Origin: Anodontia alba
Lineage: Eukaryota > Mollusca > Bivalvia > Lucinida > Lucinidae
Assembly: GCA_964016985.1 (NCBI GenBank)
Contig: OZ024827.1
Span: forward strand, 75,340,953 to 75,404,952
DNA: 64,000 nt
Direction: 5' to 3'
Shown here: positions 13,248 to 22,969 of the stretch, in pieces
Layout: every line of letters starts with the position of its first letter
Position numbering within the stretch: position 1 is the first letter of the stretch
Made by a program: the position numbers and the translations under genes
Notes under the pieces: model-generated
Seen by the model: the letters and a program-made list of their open reading frames with translations, nothing else
What the model was told of the DNA's origin: nothing
Database searches by the model: none

Positions 13248-13822
13248 CATTTACTCTGGCATACAGTAGAATTAGCCATGAGTACTCGTCTTTGTTTATT
13301 ATAGTGATTAATTTGATTTTTATGTTTTCGCTTTGATGCATTGACTGAGTTGGGAGCCTTTATGCGAACCGAATTTTTATGTATTTATGTATTAAGAGTA
13401 GCATCGGGACCCAGGGTGAAGTTAGCTAGCTGTAAAAGTGCTTTAAACCCCCCGGTGGTTTGCTCTACCGACCGTTCTAAGGCGGCGGTCCTGGTGTTAG
13501 TCTTACTCTTTGTTGCTTTGTGGTTTATTCTACGAGGCGATTTGTTGTATGTCTTTCCGTGTGTCATTTTGTTCTTGTGTTTTTCAGTCCTTTTAGTATT
13601 GCGATTACCTCGCTTGGGGAAGAGAGAGCTAATCTTAGTGCTTTTCGTACGTTTGTTCGGTTTGTGCTTGTTTAGATTTGTCGGTTTCCTCTTCCTCTTG
13701 GGGTCTGGGAAGGGCTGCGGTTTGTGATTGTGGCACTCCCTGGACTTTTCTCTTACTTTTTTTGCTGCATGAGAAAGAGAGAGCATGATAAGAGAGAAAG
13801 ATTGATTGAGAGAAAGAAACAT
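13248..13822 (-). pseudogene. LINE ORF1-like basic protein remnant (module copy B)
   Basis: On the minus strand a Lys/Arg/Asn/Thr-rich frame runs through KPQPFPDPKRKRKPTN, SKTNTRTAALERSVEQ and LLQLANFTLGPDATLNT, then meets TAA where copy C has CAA. That nonsense change is followed by the same frame ending at TGA (13248-13250). The ATG of the reverse-transcriptase frame lies 18 nt further on, so the two behave like ORF1 and ORF2 of one LINE. The protein has no zinc knuckle or other domain I recognise; the ORF1 assignment rests on position and basic composition. Confidence 0.55.
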
Positions 13823-14610
13823 AGTTGATAGAAAGGCAGAAGCAAATGAGTAGTTTTGGTCGATGCATATTCACTCATCAGTCCTTAACCAACCTGACTC
13901 CCGTGACGGCACCAGAGCTCGAGGGTGGGGCTGGTGGGCGGGCGGTGGGCAGGGGGGGGGGGGGGGAAGAGAGGCGGAGGTAACTTCCTTTATAGAACAG
14001 TTCAGGGATGTGCCGCTGGAATAAGTGTACTTTTCATGCCTGAGATTATATGATAAGGTATCAATTTTATCACACAATTATATAAATAGCCCCAATTTCT
14101 AAAGCAGCATTATATCAATAGCCCATTAATTTGCAATTTTGGCAGAAAAAGTAGTTTTAGTTTTACTTGGCCACATACATAATCAAAATGCACATATATT
14201 TTTGCATATAATTCCCAAGTAAAATGTCTGTTTTGGTTCAACTAGTCTAATAATCTTCTATTATATGAATAGGGTCTCTTTTTACATGCAAAATTATATG
14301 AATAGGTATGTTTTGTCAGTCTGGACATTATATGAACAGGGGATATCTTCAAAGTTCCAGCGGCACACCCCCGCCCAAATATTTTCCGAGTTACCCCCCG
14401 CCCCCCTCCTCCCACCCATCCCCAGAGCACCAGGGCGCCCGAAGTCCCCGCCAGCATAGCTTTAAGAACCTCACTTGAGCTACAAGACCGGTCCTGATAG
14501 AGGATTCCAGTGTCGAACAGTACGCGGGAAGAAATTAAATTTATAGTAATCATTGGAAGCATGGTATTAAAGTTGGTGTTTGGCACGCCGAGCTTCTAGA
14601 GATTATAAAA
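13823..14610. repeat. G-rich/C-rich inverted structure with AT-rich loop
   Basis: Positions 13920-13985 hold a G-rich tract with a run of about 13 G. Positions 14360-14450 hold the C-rich counterpart (ACCCCCCGCCCCCCTCCTCC). Next to them GTGCCGCTGGAA (about 14010) and TTCCAGCGGCAC (about 14357) are exact inverse partners. The 340 bp between is AT-rich with repeated ATTATAT(G/C)AATAG motifs. No credible gene was seen; the proline-rich ORFs come from the C-rich tract. Confidence 0.6.
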
Positions 14611-15545
14611 GCCGGGAGTAAAGGTCGGAAGTCGGGACCAAAAGTCGGAAGTAAATTTGGACAATCAAATAATAACACTAAACTTGCACCTATCGGGATG
14701 AAATTTGGAACATAAGTAGAATATAGACACTTCTTTAAAATGCATATAAGATTTTATATTATTATCAAATATTTTTCACATTATAGTATGAAATATACGA
14801 CTACGTTGCTCATTTTGGCGTCGGGACCAACTTTTGCGGTATTGACGATGTCAAGCATTTTGCAAATTATAGTCAGTCTGGGGATTCCACACGAGTTATT
14901 TTGTACATTATCAATTAAAAACATGTCACAGATCAGAAAAATGTGAAAATATAGTCATTTCATGGCACCGTCTAGTAAATAATTGACTAGGGAGTAGGTC
15001 GGGACTAAAGTTCGGCTTTTGCGGTTTTGTTTTATTATTTATTTATTTATTTATATCAGGACTCTGCTCCACCTCCACCTCCCATCCCCCCTGCTCCTAC
15101 GTTTATGTTGTAAGAAGCTTAAGAAAGCCATGAGCATCATTGATCATATTGATGAAAGTACTTAAATGTAATTAATCATGACTATTCACTCACTTAATGA
15201 CCTTTCAATACCCCGATTCCACTGATTTTTCCAATCAAATAGACGTAGGAGCAGGGGGGTAGGGGTGGGGCAGAAAATAAATAAATCAAACAAAATAAAA
15301 TAAACGAAAATGTGACAGACAAAACAAAATCATCCATTTAACAATCTTGTGCAAAAACTAAAGAAAAGACATAAAAGTCTCTCATTTTAATTTGATTTCG
15401 GCCCTGATTAGTCCCGAGCTGGTCCCGGGGCATATATTTACTAGACGGTGCGATGAAATAACTTATTTATTTTTTTTTATATTTTTCTGATCTGTGACAT
15501 GTTTTAAATTGATATTGCATACATTATTTCTTGTGGAATCTAAGA
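14611..15545. repeat. Nested inverted repeats (foldback-like)
   Basis: Outer arms: 14880-15000 (GATTCCACACGAGTTATT.., ACATGTCACAGATCAGAAAA.., GGCACCGTCTAGTAAAT) matches the reverse complement of 15430-15542. Inner arms: 15028-15101 (ATTTATTTATTTAT.., CCCCCCTGCTCCTACGT) matches the reverse complement of 15242-15305. Segments of GGTCGGGACYAAAGT occur around 14630, 14820 and 15000 and in inverse near 15415. Termini and target duplication were not resolved. Confidence 0.7.
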
Positions 15546-15623
15546 TCATCTGTTGGAATGCTTGCAGCACCTTTTAGACTTTTGTACAAAAGAATCAGTC
15601 TATTGTCTCTCCTCCTTTTCTTG

Positions 15624-16265
15624 GGTTCAGGACAACACGGCCTAAAGACAATTCGGCCCAGGGCAATTCTGCCCATAAAAAGTCGGCGAGTCAGCCCAAT
15701 TTCAGAAGACAACTCGGCCCAAGTCGTCCCAGTTTTAGAAGACCTCTCTGCCTAATTAAAGAAATAGAAGTGTTTTGTAACATTCTTTAACAATTTCCCT
15801 TTTTACCCTTTTCTGTTAATTAGCGGTTTAAAAATGCATCGTGCCATGTTGGCAAATAAAAGAAATTATTATAACAAAAGTTGGCAATTTTTTTATGTTT
15901 AAACTTGCTTATCATTGAGCTTTGTCGGTTAAAGGATGACAATGTACCCTTTTGTTGCGAATTCACAACTACAGTAAATTACCATGCCCGTCGTTAATTA
16001 AACATCAGTTAGCTTGTAAGCGTAACATATAATTAAATCAAGCATTGAAATACTTTTTGTGAATGAACTGATTAAAAGAGATAAGCCGCTGATTACCACT
16101 GTTAAAGGAGACCACTAATACTTTTCTTTGTTTTTTAATTGTTCATTATTTTTTAAAATTATATTCTTTTACTTTATTTCACGATTAAAATAAAGGACTT
16201 AAAAAACTTAGATGGACGGACGGACGGACGGACGGACGGTCAGACAGACAGACAGACAGACAGAC

Positions 16266-16303
<38 letters not shown>

Positions 16304-16316
16304 CATAAAAGCTCAT

Positions 16317-16365
<49 letters not shown>

Positions 16366-16804
16366 CATAAAAACTCATGATAGATAGATAGATAGATAGA
16401 TGATGGTAACTGATAATTTTATCTAATATATTGTTTATTTTTAACATTCAATAAATTGTTTCACTCACTTACATTATGCTGCTCCTGAGTGTTGCTCTAA
16501 CATACGGATGTCCTTTAAATTAGAACATATAATATCATCTATATACTTTTGTAAATTCGGACCCTATCTGAGACATCTGTATATGCTTTGCATCACAATT
16601 ACAGAACGATAGCCATTCCACCACCCGGTTAGTTTAATACATTACGATTTGCCTGGTCCGAGAGGTCTTCTAAAGTTGAGGTGACTTGGGCCGAGTTGTC
16701 TTCTGAAGTTGGGACGACTTGGGCCGAGGTGTTTTTGGCCGACTTTTTAATGGGCCGAGTTGTCCTGGGCCGACTTGTCTTTGGGCCGAGTTATCCGTAA
16801 TTCT
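15624..16804. mobile_element. Foldback element with GGCCGAGTTGTC-repeat arms
   Basis: Arms of about 130-150 bp: 15630-15755 (CGGCCTAAAGACAATTCGGC.., CCATAAAAAGTCGGC..) is matched in inverse at 16650-16795. Each arm is built from degenerate repeats of AACTCGGCCCA. TTTTCTTG flanks both sides (15616-15623 and 16805-16812), a plausible 8 bp target duplication. The loop contains AT-rich DNA and the GATA microsatellite. No transposase ORF was seen. Confidence 0.65.
16211..16402. repeat. Compound microsatellite (GACG)n(GACA)n(GATA)n with spacer repeats
   Basis: GGAC repeats give way to CAGA and then TAGA repeats. The TAGA run is interrupted twice by nearly identical 16-base spacers, GCATAAAAGCTCATGA and GCATAAAAACTCATGA, so part of the array has a higher-order period. 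Confidence 0.95.
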
Positions 16805-16974
16805 TTTTCTTGAGAGACTCCCATCTTAGTTTTTTCCAGTATTTCAGTCATACTCCCAGTTTCAAAGCAGAATTGCTAGTAACAAACCTAGCAGCCCTAT
16901 TCAGATATCGATGTACAGATGAATGATTTTTTTTTTCCTTTGCTCCATTTTTGTTTGCTCCAACTTTGTGGAAA

Positions 16975-17620
16975 AGCGCCACCAAGTGCCCTCAAAGGGC
17001 ATAAAAAAGGTAAGAGAAACGTCGAGGGAGTGCCACAATCACAAACCGCAGCCTTTCCACGACACCAAATGGAAGAGGAAACCGACAAATCCAAACAGCA
17101 CAAATCGAACAAACGTACGAAAAGCACTAAGATTAGCTCTCTCCTCCCCAAGCGAGGTAATAGCAATGCTAAAAGGACTGAAAAACACAATAACAAAATG
17201 ACACAAGGTAAGACATACAACAAATCGCCTCGTAGAATAAACCACAAAGCAACAAAGAGTAAGACTAACACCGGGGACCACCGCCTTAGAACGGTCGGTA
17301 GAGTAAACCAACGTGGGGGAGGGGGGGGGGGGGAGTGCGGGTGCGCGGGGGAAGGTTTAAAGCACTTTTACAGCTAGCCAACTTCACCCTGGGTCCCGAT
17401 CCTACTCTTAATACACAAATACATAAAAATTCGGTTCGCATAAAGGCTCCCAACTCAGTCAATGCATCAAAGCGAAAACATAAAAATCAAATTAATCACT
17501 ATAATAAACAAAGACGAGTACTCATGGTTAAATCTACTGTATGCCAGAGTAAATAAAAACCAATAGTTGAACCACGGCGGGCCAAGCCAAAGACCTATCG
17601 TCAAGCCCCAACCCACTGGT
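16975..17620 (+). pseudogene. LINE 5' module, copy C (ORF1-like and start of ORF2)
   Basis: Same order as copy B on the opposite strand: the basic N-terminal part (KSNKRTKSTKISSLLPKRG), KSPRRINHKATKSKTNT, a G-rich expansion (17312-17355), then FKALLQLANFTLGPDPTLNT and on to TAA at the conserved position after CAGAGTAAA. The extreme N-terminus is in another frame, and the G-rich expansion separates the two halves. ACG replaces the ATG of ORF2, followed by AGQAK. The copy fades out after about 17620, before any endonuclease or RT sequence. Confidence 0.6.
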
Positions 17621-19350
17621 TAAAGTTTAAAGTTTAAAGAGGCCGTCATTGAGTCTGAGGCCCGAACCGGCGTCGTGCAATTAAAGAGTGAAGCATAGCC
17701 ATCAACAACCATGTATGTCTATGGATAATTATATACTCTTGTATTCGACATATAGGGAGTATAGTGTGTTCATGTCGTTCTGTCCAGCTGTTAATGTTCC
17801 CTCTAGATCTCTAGAGAATGGATAATTGGGTTTTGATCAAGTTTTGATAATAAGGTTTTGATAATGTCTTCTGAGTTTTCAACATCCTTCAACGTAGGGT
17901 GTCCATTTCTCCATCCATCTGTCATACATCTGACTGTCCCTCCATCCCTCCATATTTTTTGTTTCTGGGTGATCACTTGAGTGAATGTCAATGGATTTTC
18001 ACCAAATTTGTCACGTCTAATGCGGTCACACGAATCACCGAAATACCGACATATTACCGAAATACCGGAATAGCCGTGAAAAATATACCTGTGAGAGACA
18101 CATATTAAAGACACCAATATTGGCTTTAATTAATTAAGTAAGTAATATTATGTCAACCTAATGGAAAAGGGATAATATTTTAACCTCAAATAATTTGCAA
18201 ATTGTCTTTGAAGTGTTTTTTTTTTTTTTTTTTTTTTGTTTATATATATGAAAACATGGTTGATAGTCCGCTAAATCAGAGCCGGAATACGACCGGAATA
18301 CCCGTGAAAAACGCGAATTACCAACACTTCAAACGAAAAGTACATACGAGTTTTTGTATAAAACATTTTGTCGATTGAGTGAATAATTTGTTCCAATTGA
18401 TTTAGTTATGTATGATGTATATACAAAAAATATATGGATCTTTATTTGGAATGTTTGATAAAAATGTCAGAGTTAAGGTCCTTGGTTGTGGACCAAACAT
18501 ATTTCCCCTCAATGGTTAAGAAGCAATTTAGTTCATTTTTATTGACAATATCTAGCTTGGGATTGTTACTCCTCGTTTTTATCAGATATGCTCTTTGGTT
18601 ATCTGTAAAAATGGTTTTGTCAATTTTCAACAAAGTTATTGCCCATACACATTGTCTGTCCATCTGTTCATCCAACTGCATTTACGTTTCTGTTCAATAG
18701 CTCAAGAATGAATAAATGGATTCCTTAAGAGAGAATTAATGGATTTTGATTAGATTTTGCTGCTGAACTTCATACTTACTTGGTATTGTTACATGACAAA
18801 GTTATGCCCTTAGTCATACAGAGGATTTGAATTGGTTTTGATCAAATTTTGTATATGAACTCCTATAGATAACACCGTACCTGTGGTTGTTAGTCTGCTT
18901 TGTTTTTTGCTTGGGTGAAACCTCACCCTTATCTCCTGGAGGGGTGCCAGACATTTACACAAGAATACAAAATAAATGAAAGTACAAACTGAAAGAAAAC
19001 CGGACGAAAAATCCGCCGTTGAAGAAGTCTGCCACAAAGTAAATAAGTGAACTCGGGAACTGATACAATCAGATCCACATTCCGTCCCCAACATCAAAGA
19101 GGAAAAGACAGACAAATACAATTAAGCAGCCACAAAATGAACAGATTAAGCAGTTGCCAACTCTTTCACAAAAAGGTGGCAGCTCTGTTATCCAAACTTA
19201 ACTGAATATATCTTAAAGTTACATAATTGTTAAGTGAAAAACATTAGAACGACCTTGGAATGATCAGTAATGAATTACTGAGATGGGGAGTTAGGCCGGG
19301 GTGAGGGCTTAAGCTGGCTTTACGTGATCATATGCTAGCATGACAATAAG
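17621..19350. other. Upstream intergenic DNA, no gene identified
   Basis: Contains a mollusc-type degenerate repeat (about 17700-18010; CCATCTGTC/CCATCC runs, TGGATTTTCACCAAATTTGTCAC), two related segments with ATACCGGAATAGCCGTGAAAA (about 18040-18090) and CGGAATACCCGTGAAAA (about 18290), and a poly(T) run at 18217-18238. Short ORFs at 18434-18700 and 18810-19121 show no recognisable protein features. Confidence 0.5.
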
Positions 19351-19479
19351 AAAATATGAGATGTGTAAACAAAACAGAAAGCAAAGTGGGCAGCTGTAAA
19401 GTGGGTGACCACAATCCTAGATTTTTAGCAACTCGGATAAATCGTTTTATCTGTAAATTTAAATGTTTACATGTTTGCT

Positions 19480-19787
19480 ATGCAGCTGTAGTTTGGCCCT
19501 TTTGGTACACCATACGTTTCCGTACTGTATCGGAAATTGGTCGGGAACTAGCCCGATTTGATGAATTAGACTTGTCAAAACCTTTGTGTGTACCACATGT
19601 CCGTTACGTCATATTTGTGTTGGTACCTTGCAAACAAGGAAGACAAAAACATGGCGGACCTAAATATTTTCATTGAAACCCTTTGTTACAACCATACTTA
19701 GCGGAAGTGGTGTAAATTGAGTGTTATTCTACAAGTCTGTGATATATTTATTTGGTGTGGATAGTTGTCAAAGTGTGATAAAGACAA
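19480..19787 (+). promoter_or_regulatory. Candidate promoter and 5' leader of the ZNRF gene
   Basis: Just upstream of exon 1 the sequence carries TTACGTCA (19604-19611, a CRE/ATF-like site), AAACATGGCGGAC (around 19648-19658, close to the YY1 core AAnATGGCGGC common near TATA-less starts) and GCGGAAGTG (19701-19709, an ETS/GABP-type core). No good TATA box is placed appropriately. Motif matches are by eye, and the transcription start is not known; it is probably between 19600 and 19760. Confidence 0.45.
19651..19701 (+). CDS. Upstream ORF of 16 codons in the ZNRF leader
   Basis: ATG at 19651 opens a frame of 16 codons (MADLNIFIETLCYNHT) ending at TAG 19699-19701, 86 bases before the main ATG. 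The ATG context AAACATGG is favourable (A at -3, G at +4). Whether it is in the mRNA depends on the transcription start. If the ATGGCGGAC here is instead the YY1-type initiator element, the uORF may be untranscribed. No homologue is recognised for the peptide. Confidence 0.35.
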   Translation: MADLNIFIETLCYNHT

Positions 19788-20112
19788 ATGGGTGCAAAAC
19801 AAAGCACTGGAAGTACACCAAGAGTGAGAACATATTCTCAGAGTGGAGCGGGGGCATCCAGTGGGGCAGGTCCCCATGTGGCCTTAGGCAACTCACATGG
19901 CAGTTCAGGTGGCAGGTTACGTACGAGGAGTTTAGTGACTTATCCCACAACCCCTTCTGGTGGACTTCACATTCCTGTAAATGGAGGGGCTGTGGGTGGA
20001 AACACGGGCTCGGACTCCAGTACCCCAGAGGAAAACAGTCCCGTAAGCCATTTGCCCATGGGATTACGAACTTTAACACATTCACTTCCAGTTCATTTAT
20101 TTGCACTGCATG
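19788..20112 (+). CDS. ZNRF2: ZNRF1/2-type E3 ubiquitin ligase, exon 1 (N-terminus)
   Basis: The exon encodes 108 residues plus one base of the next codon. It begins MGAKQST, a clear N-myristoylation signal (Gly2, Ser6) like the MG-KQS start of ZNRF1/2, which tether to endosomal, lysosomal and plasma membranes. Residues about 8-75 are Ser/Gly/Thr-rich and probably disordered, as in the family. The end, HSLPVHLFALHG, matches the segment just before the zinc finger in vertebrate ZNRFs. The start codon context (GACAAATGG) is good. The donor after 20112 is G|GTAAGTTTT, leaving phase 1, which matches exon 2. Known ZNRF2 roles are RING-type ubiquitin ligation, control of Na/K-ATPase and links to V-ATPase and mTOR; applying them to this species is inference. 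Overlapping ORFs in other frames are shadows. Vertebrate ZNRF1 is the alternative name, since invertebrates often have a single ancestor-like copy. Confidence 0.9.
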
Positions 20113-20221
20113 GTAAGTTTTGCTGTAGCAGTGTTAACCTATAAATACAGATCTGTGTTCCCAACCATTTAGTAATCCAAGATCCTAAGCATCGCATTTC
20201 TAGTTGCTTAATTTGGTAAAG

Positions 20222-20390
20222 CTTGACATTTCATGTGAATAGTTTGCTAGGCATACATGTATGCTTCACATGAAATGTAAAACCTTAGTTTCTTCGAATT
20301 GAAAAACAAAAAAAAACAAACAAACAAACCAAAAACATTTCAGGATGTCCTGCTGCAGTTGTGATCATACTTTAAGGTTAACCTTTGGCA
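20222..20390. repeat. Hairpin MITE, degenerate (TTAACCCTTAAA family)
   Basis: GACATTTCATGTGAATAGT and its inverse CTTCACATGAAATGTAAAAC form arms around 20227-20284. CTGCTGCAGTTGTGATCATACTTTAAGGTTAA follows, the usual right end of this family. The left TTAACCCT end is not preserved. Confidence 0.55.
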
Positions 20391-20577
20391 ATTTCTGGCT
20401 GATGACAGTAATATGACAATAATATTGTTGTTATACAGACAAATACATGTAATAATAATACTGCCCACAATGTGTTTGTGAGAGGCATCTTGTTTTCACA
20501 TTGTCCATCTGTCTGTCTGTCCATCTGTTATGTTTTGGTCCTAGCAGGAGGGGGGGCGCGATGGTTGAGGTGGATCT

Positions 20578-20986
20578 AGTGTTGTGCCGATTAATCAAAA
20601 TAATCTCTAAAACTAATCCGATGAGCCCACTATCGGCAACTATCGATAAATTTTTTTCACTAAGGATTATTTGAAATTCTTTTTTTAGAAATGTGGGCCA
20701 AAGGTCACAAAATGAGACATACAAATTAAGAGTATTATGAAAGATGCATTGACTAGAAACATGGCTGCAAAATCTGCTTTGTCTTGAAACAACCTATATC
20801 TTAAACTACCCTAGTTATGCTATTATATGCTGATGCATTTTAAGTTTTATAGAAATATAAAGCACATATGCTATAATGATTTATTATTTGATGCCAGTTA
20901 TTGGATATCAGATTGTATAATCAATAATCAATCGGTTTTACTTTCCTGATAATCGATTGTGATTTTCCTCTCTGATTCCTAACACT
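20578..20986. mobile_element. 409 bp non-autonomous element with a 10 bp target duplication
   Basis: AGGTGGATCT flanks it exactly on both sides (20568-20577 and 20987-20996). Its ends are AGTGTTG and the inverse, CTAACACT, followed inward on both sides by ATTAATC/GATTATC-like sequence (GCCGATTAATCAAAATAATC left, GATAATCGATTGTGATT right). No ORF of note. The superfamily is not assigned. Confidence 0.75.
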
Positions 20987-21016
20987 AGGTGGATCTGATT
21001 AGACCCAAGCATTCAT

Positions 21017-21201
21017 CATAGCTACAGATAAGAGTGGGTATCCACATAATATTTTCTTATTTCTCCACGAAAACATATGTTGTGGGTACTCATTAGGAGT
21101 GCCTCGATGCACTTCTAATGAATACCCACAACATAGTTTTCGTGGAGAAATAAGAAAATCAGCATTTTCCAGATGAAAAAAGTGCCTTATCTGTTGCTAT
21201 G
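21017..21201. mobile_element. Hairpin MITE (CATAGCTACAGATAAG family)
   Basis: Ends CATAGCTACAGATAAG and CTTATCTGTTGCTATG are inverse at 14 of 16 positions. The core is a long palindrome, CATATGTTGTGGGTACTCATT / CACTTCTAATGAATACCCACAACATA. Inserted in DNA related to the following tandem repeat (ACCCAAGCATTC). Confidence 0.85.
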
Positions 21202-21478
21202 TTCAAGTCTGATTAGCACTGCTTTTTGACATTTCTTGTTGCATCTGCTTTAACCATCTGACTGTCCTTCACCCGAGCATTCAAGTCTGATTAGCACTGC
21301 TTATTGACATTTCTTGTTGCATCTGCTTTAACCATCTGACTGTCCTTTACCCAAGCATTCAAGTCTGATAAGCAAGTTGCTTATTGACATTTCTTGTTGC
21401 AGCTGCTTTAACCATCTGACTGTCCTTTACCCAAGCATTCAAGTCTGATAAGCACTGCTTATTGACATCATAGCTACA
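21202..21478 (+). repeat. Tandem repeat, 78 bp unit, about 3.5 copies
   Basis: The unit AAGTCTGATTAGCACTGCTT, ATTGACATTTCTTGTTGCAT, CTGCTTTAACCATCTGACTGT, CCTT(C/T)ACCC(A/G)AGCATTC starts near 21206, 21284, 21361 and 21440. A stray piece of the unit (TTTAACCATCTGACTATCCT, CACCCAAGCATTC) is at 25940-25976. This suggests that foreign DNA separates two parts of one array. Confidence 0.85.
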
Positions 21479-21550
21479 GATAAGAGGGGGTATCCACATA
21501 ATATTTTTCTTATTTCTCGATGAATACATATGTTGTGAGTACTCATTAGA
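21479..21550 (+). mobile_element. Half MITE (CATAGCTACAGATAAG family), left arm only
   Basis: CATAGCTACAGATAAGAGGG through GTGAGTACTCATTAGA matches the left arm of the family, then stops at TGTTCTTTAAAATCCC without a right arm. Confidence 0.75.
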
Positions 21551-22084
21551 TGTTCTTTAAAATCCCCCCTGAACCGGTGGGGTTGATTTTTTAGCCCACC
21601 GCGGATCTTCCTGATACCCCACTCCAATTCAATTCCCACAGGGACGGATTTTTCGTCCACCGCGTTTCTGCCGAGTTCCCTCCGCAGAACCACCCACTTA
21701 CCTGTAGAACTCCGCGGTGGGCAAAAGTTTATCCTGGCGAGCTCGCAATGAAAGATTAGTGACGTCAGAATGATTGACAGCTCCGAATTTTTCCGAGTTT
21801 GCATGGGGAGGAAATTGGAACCTTTATTTTGCTTACGCATCATTAGGCTGATTTGCCGCTGAATAAATACAGAAATATTTCTACCTAGAGATTAAAAACA
21901 AAAAAAAAAAAAAAAAAGAATTAATGAATAAAACAAGAAATAAAAAATAACGTATTTCTGTTTGTTTATTTCTTACCTTGTACCCGGGTACTTAAAGGGG
22001 CGCTTCTGCTATCTTAGAGGCTTTTATTTGGAGACCAACGAGCATCATCCCGAAAAAAAAAACGAGTAATGCCACGTAGGCGGA
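21551..22084. other. GC-richer unassigned DNA
   Basis: Contains ACCGGTGGGG and CCCACCGCGG-type segments (21577-21735) that resemble, in inverse, CCCCACCGG and CCACCGTGGG at 25880-25938. A 17-A run follows near 21900. The ORF on the minus strand at 21439-21843 shows no known domain. The segment might be the left end of a large insertion ending near 25938, but no convincing terminal repeat or target duplication was found. Confidence 0.4.
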
Positions 22085-22260
22085 CGCATTAATCTCCGAT
22101 GGTCAGGATCATGCATTCGATCCTCACAGATTGAGCGATTTATCATGAAGCACATGTACTTGCTACGGTCATTCGCTCCTTTCACTGCTTCAAGATTGGC
22201 AGTTACAAGCTTCTGGCTGAAGGGAGTTCAGTGTACTAGTTAACCACTTATTGTATAAGC
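22085..22260 (+). mobile_element. tRNA-derived SINE-like sequence (diverged)
   Basis: CATGCATTCGATCCTCACAG (about 22111-22130) resembles a tRNA-type B box (GGTTCGANNCC). Downstream, GCTACGGTCATTCGCTCCTT, TCAAGATTGGCAG and GTGTACTAGTTAACCACTTA parallel the body of the SINE at 22330-22626. A run of C (22264-22279) follows. Confidence 0.55.
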
Positions 22261-22329
22261 ATGCCCCCCCCCCCCCCCCACTCTGTATTGGCGCGATTCA
22301 TAAAAAATGCTCTTCCCAATTCCACTTTG

Positions 22330-22626
22330 CAGTAAGATGCGCCGTCTGACTGGATACCAGGAGGTCGCGGGTTCAACCCCCGCCGAGGTCGGCAACATTC
22401 TTTCGTGGAGATTGATGATGAAATATTGTCTACGGTCATTCTCTCCCTTCCGCTGATTCAAGAAGGGCAATTGTCAGTTTCTGGTGAAAGAATGTGCGCA
22501 ATACTGGTTAACCGCTTAGAAGACTAAGCTTGCCCTGTAAACGTGTGGTTAGGTAAACTGACCGCACTCGACATAACCCCATTGGGTTGACTGGGCCGTA
22601 AAACCTCAACACAAATAAACAAACAA
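22330..22626 (+). mobile_element. tRNA-derived SINE, family 1
   Basis: Contains CCAGGAGGTCGCGGGTTCAA then CCCC (B box), followed by the family body: CGGCAACATTCTTTCGTGGA, TTCAAGAAGGGCAATTGTCA, ATACTGGTTAACCGCTTAGA, GTTGACTGGGCCGTAAAACC, then an AACACAAATAAACAAACAAA tail. The 5' part, with the A box, is damaged. Short ORFs here are translations of the SINE. Confidence 0.85.
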
Positions 22627-22969
22627 ATATTCCATTTCGCACAGATCAGACGCGTAAAGCAATTGCAGTTAACTCCCTTTTAAGTCAGTTACAGTTAGCT
22701 CCCTTAAATCAGTAAAACCTGCAGTGTGAGTACCTTACCCAGCATTTATCAGGGTACAAATGAATACTTTTGTTACGTTATTATCTTACAGTATAATACA
22801 TTAATAACATTATATTTATTGGCTTATACAACAATCTTCAGAACTTTCGTTTCCATGTAAATTGTTCTGTTTTTGTGGCTTCAATATGTGATATGCAAAA
22901 CCAAGACCGTAATTTATTTAACGAGTAAAAGAGAAACATTGTATAAACCTAGCGCATCGGCGAGAAAGC
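22627..22969. other. Unassigned intronic DNA
   Basis: AT-rich. GTTAACTCCCTTTTAAGTCA and GTTAGCTCCCTTAAATCAGT (about 22670-22712) form a short tandem duplication. No gene is seen. Confidence 0.4.

Noticed and set aside
13341..13727. 128-residue plus-strand ORF rich in Leu/Val/Phe, and its partners at 16897-17311
   Set aside because: Antisense of the Lys/Arg-rich ORF1-like frame of the LINE module; the hydrophobic composition is the expected reverse-strand shadow.
19356..19676. 106-residue plus-strand ORF just upstream of the ZNRF gene
   Set aside because: It ends in the likely promoter/leader, has no recognisable domain, and the later part covers CRE-like and YY1-like motifs. Chance ORF.
19721..20116. 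ORFs in the other frames over exon 1, both strands
   Set aside because: Shadows of the Ser/Gly-rich ZNRF frame; none is in phase with the exon 2 splice junction.
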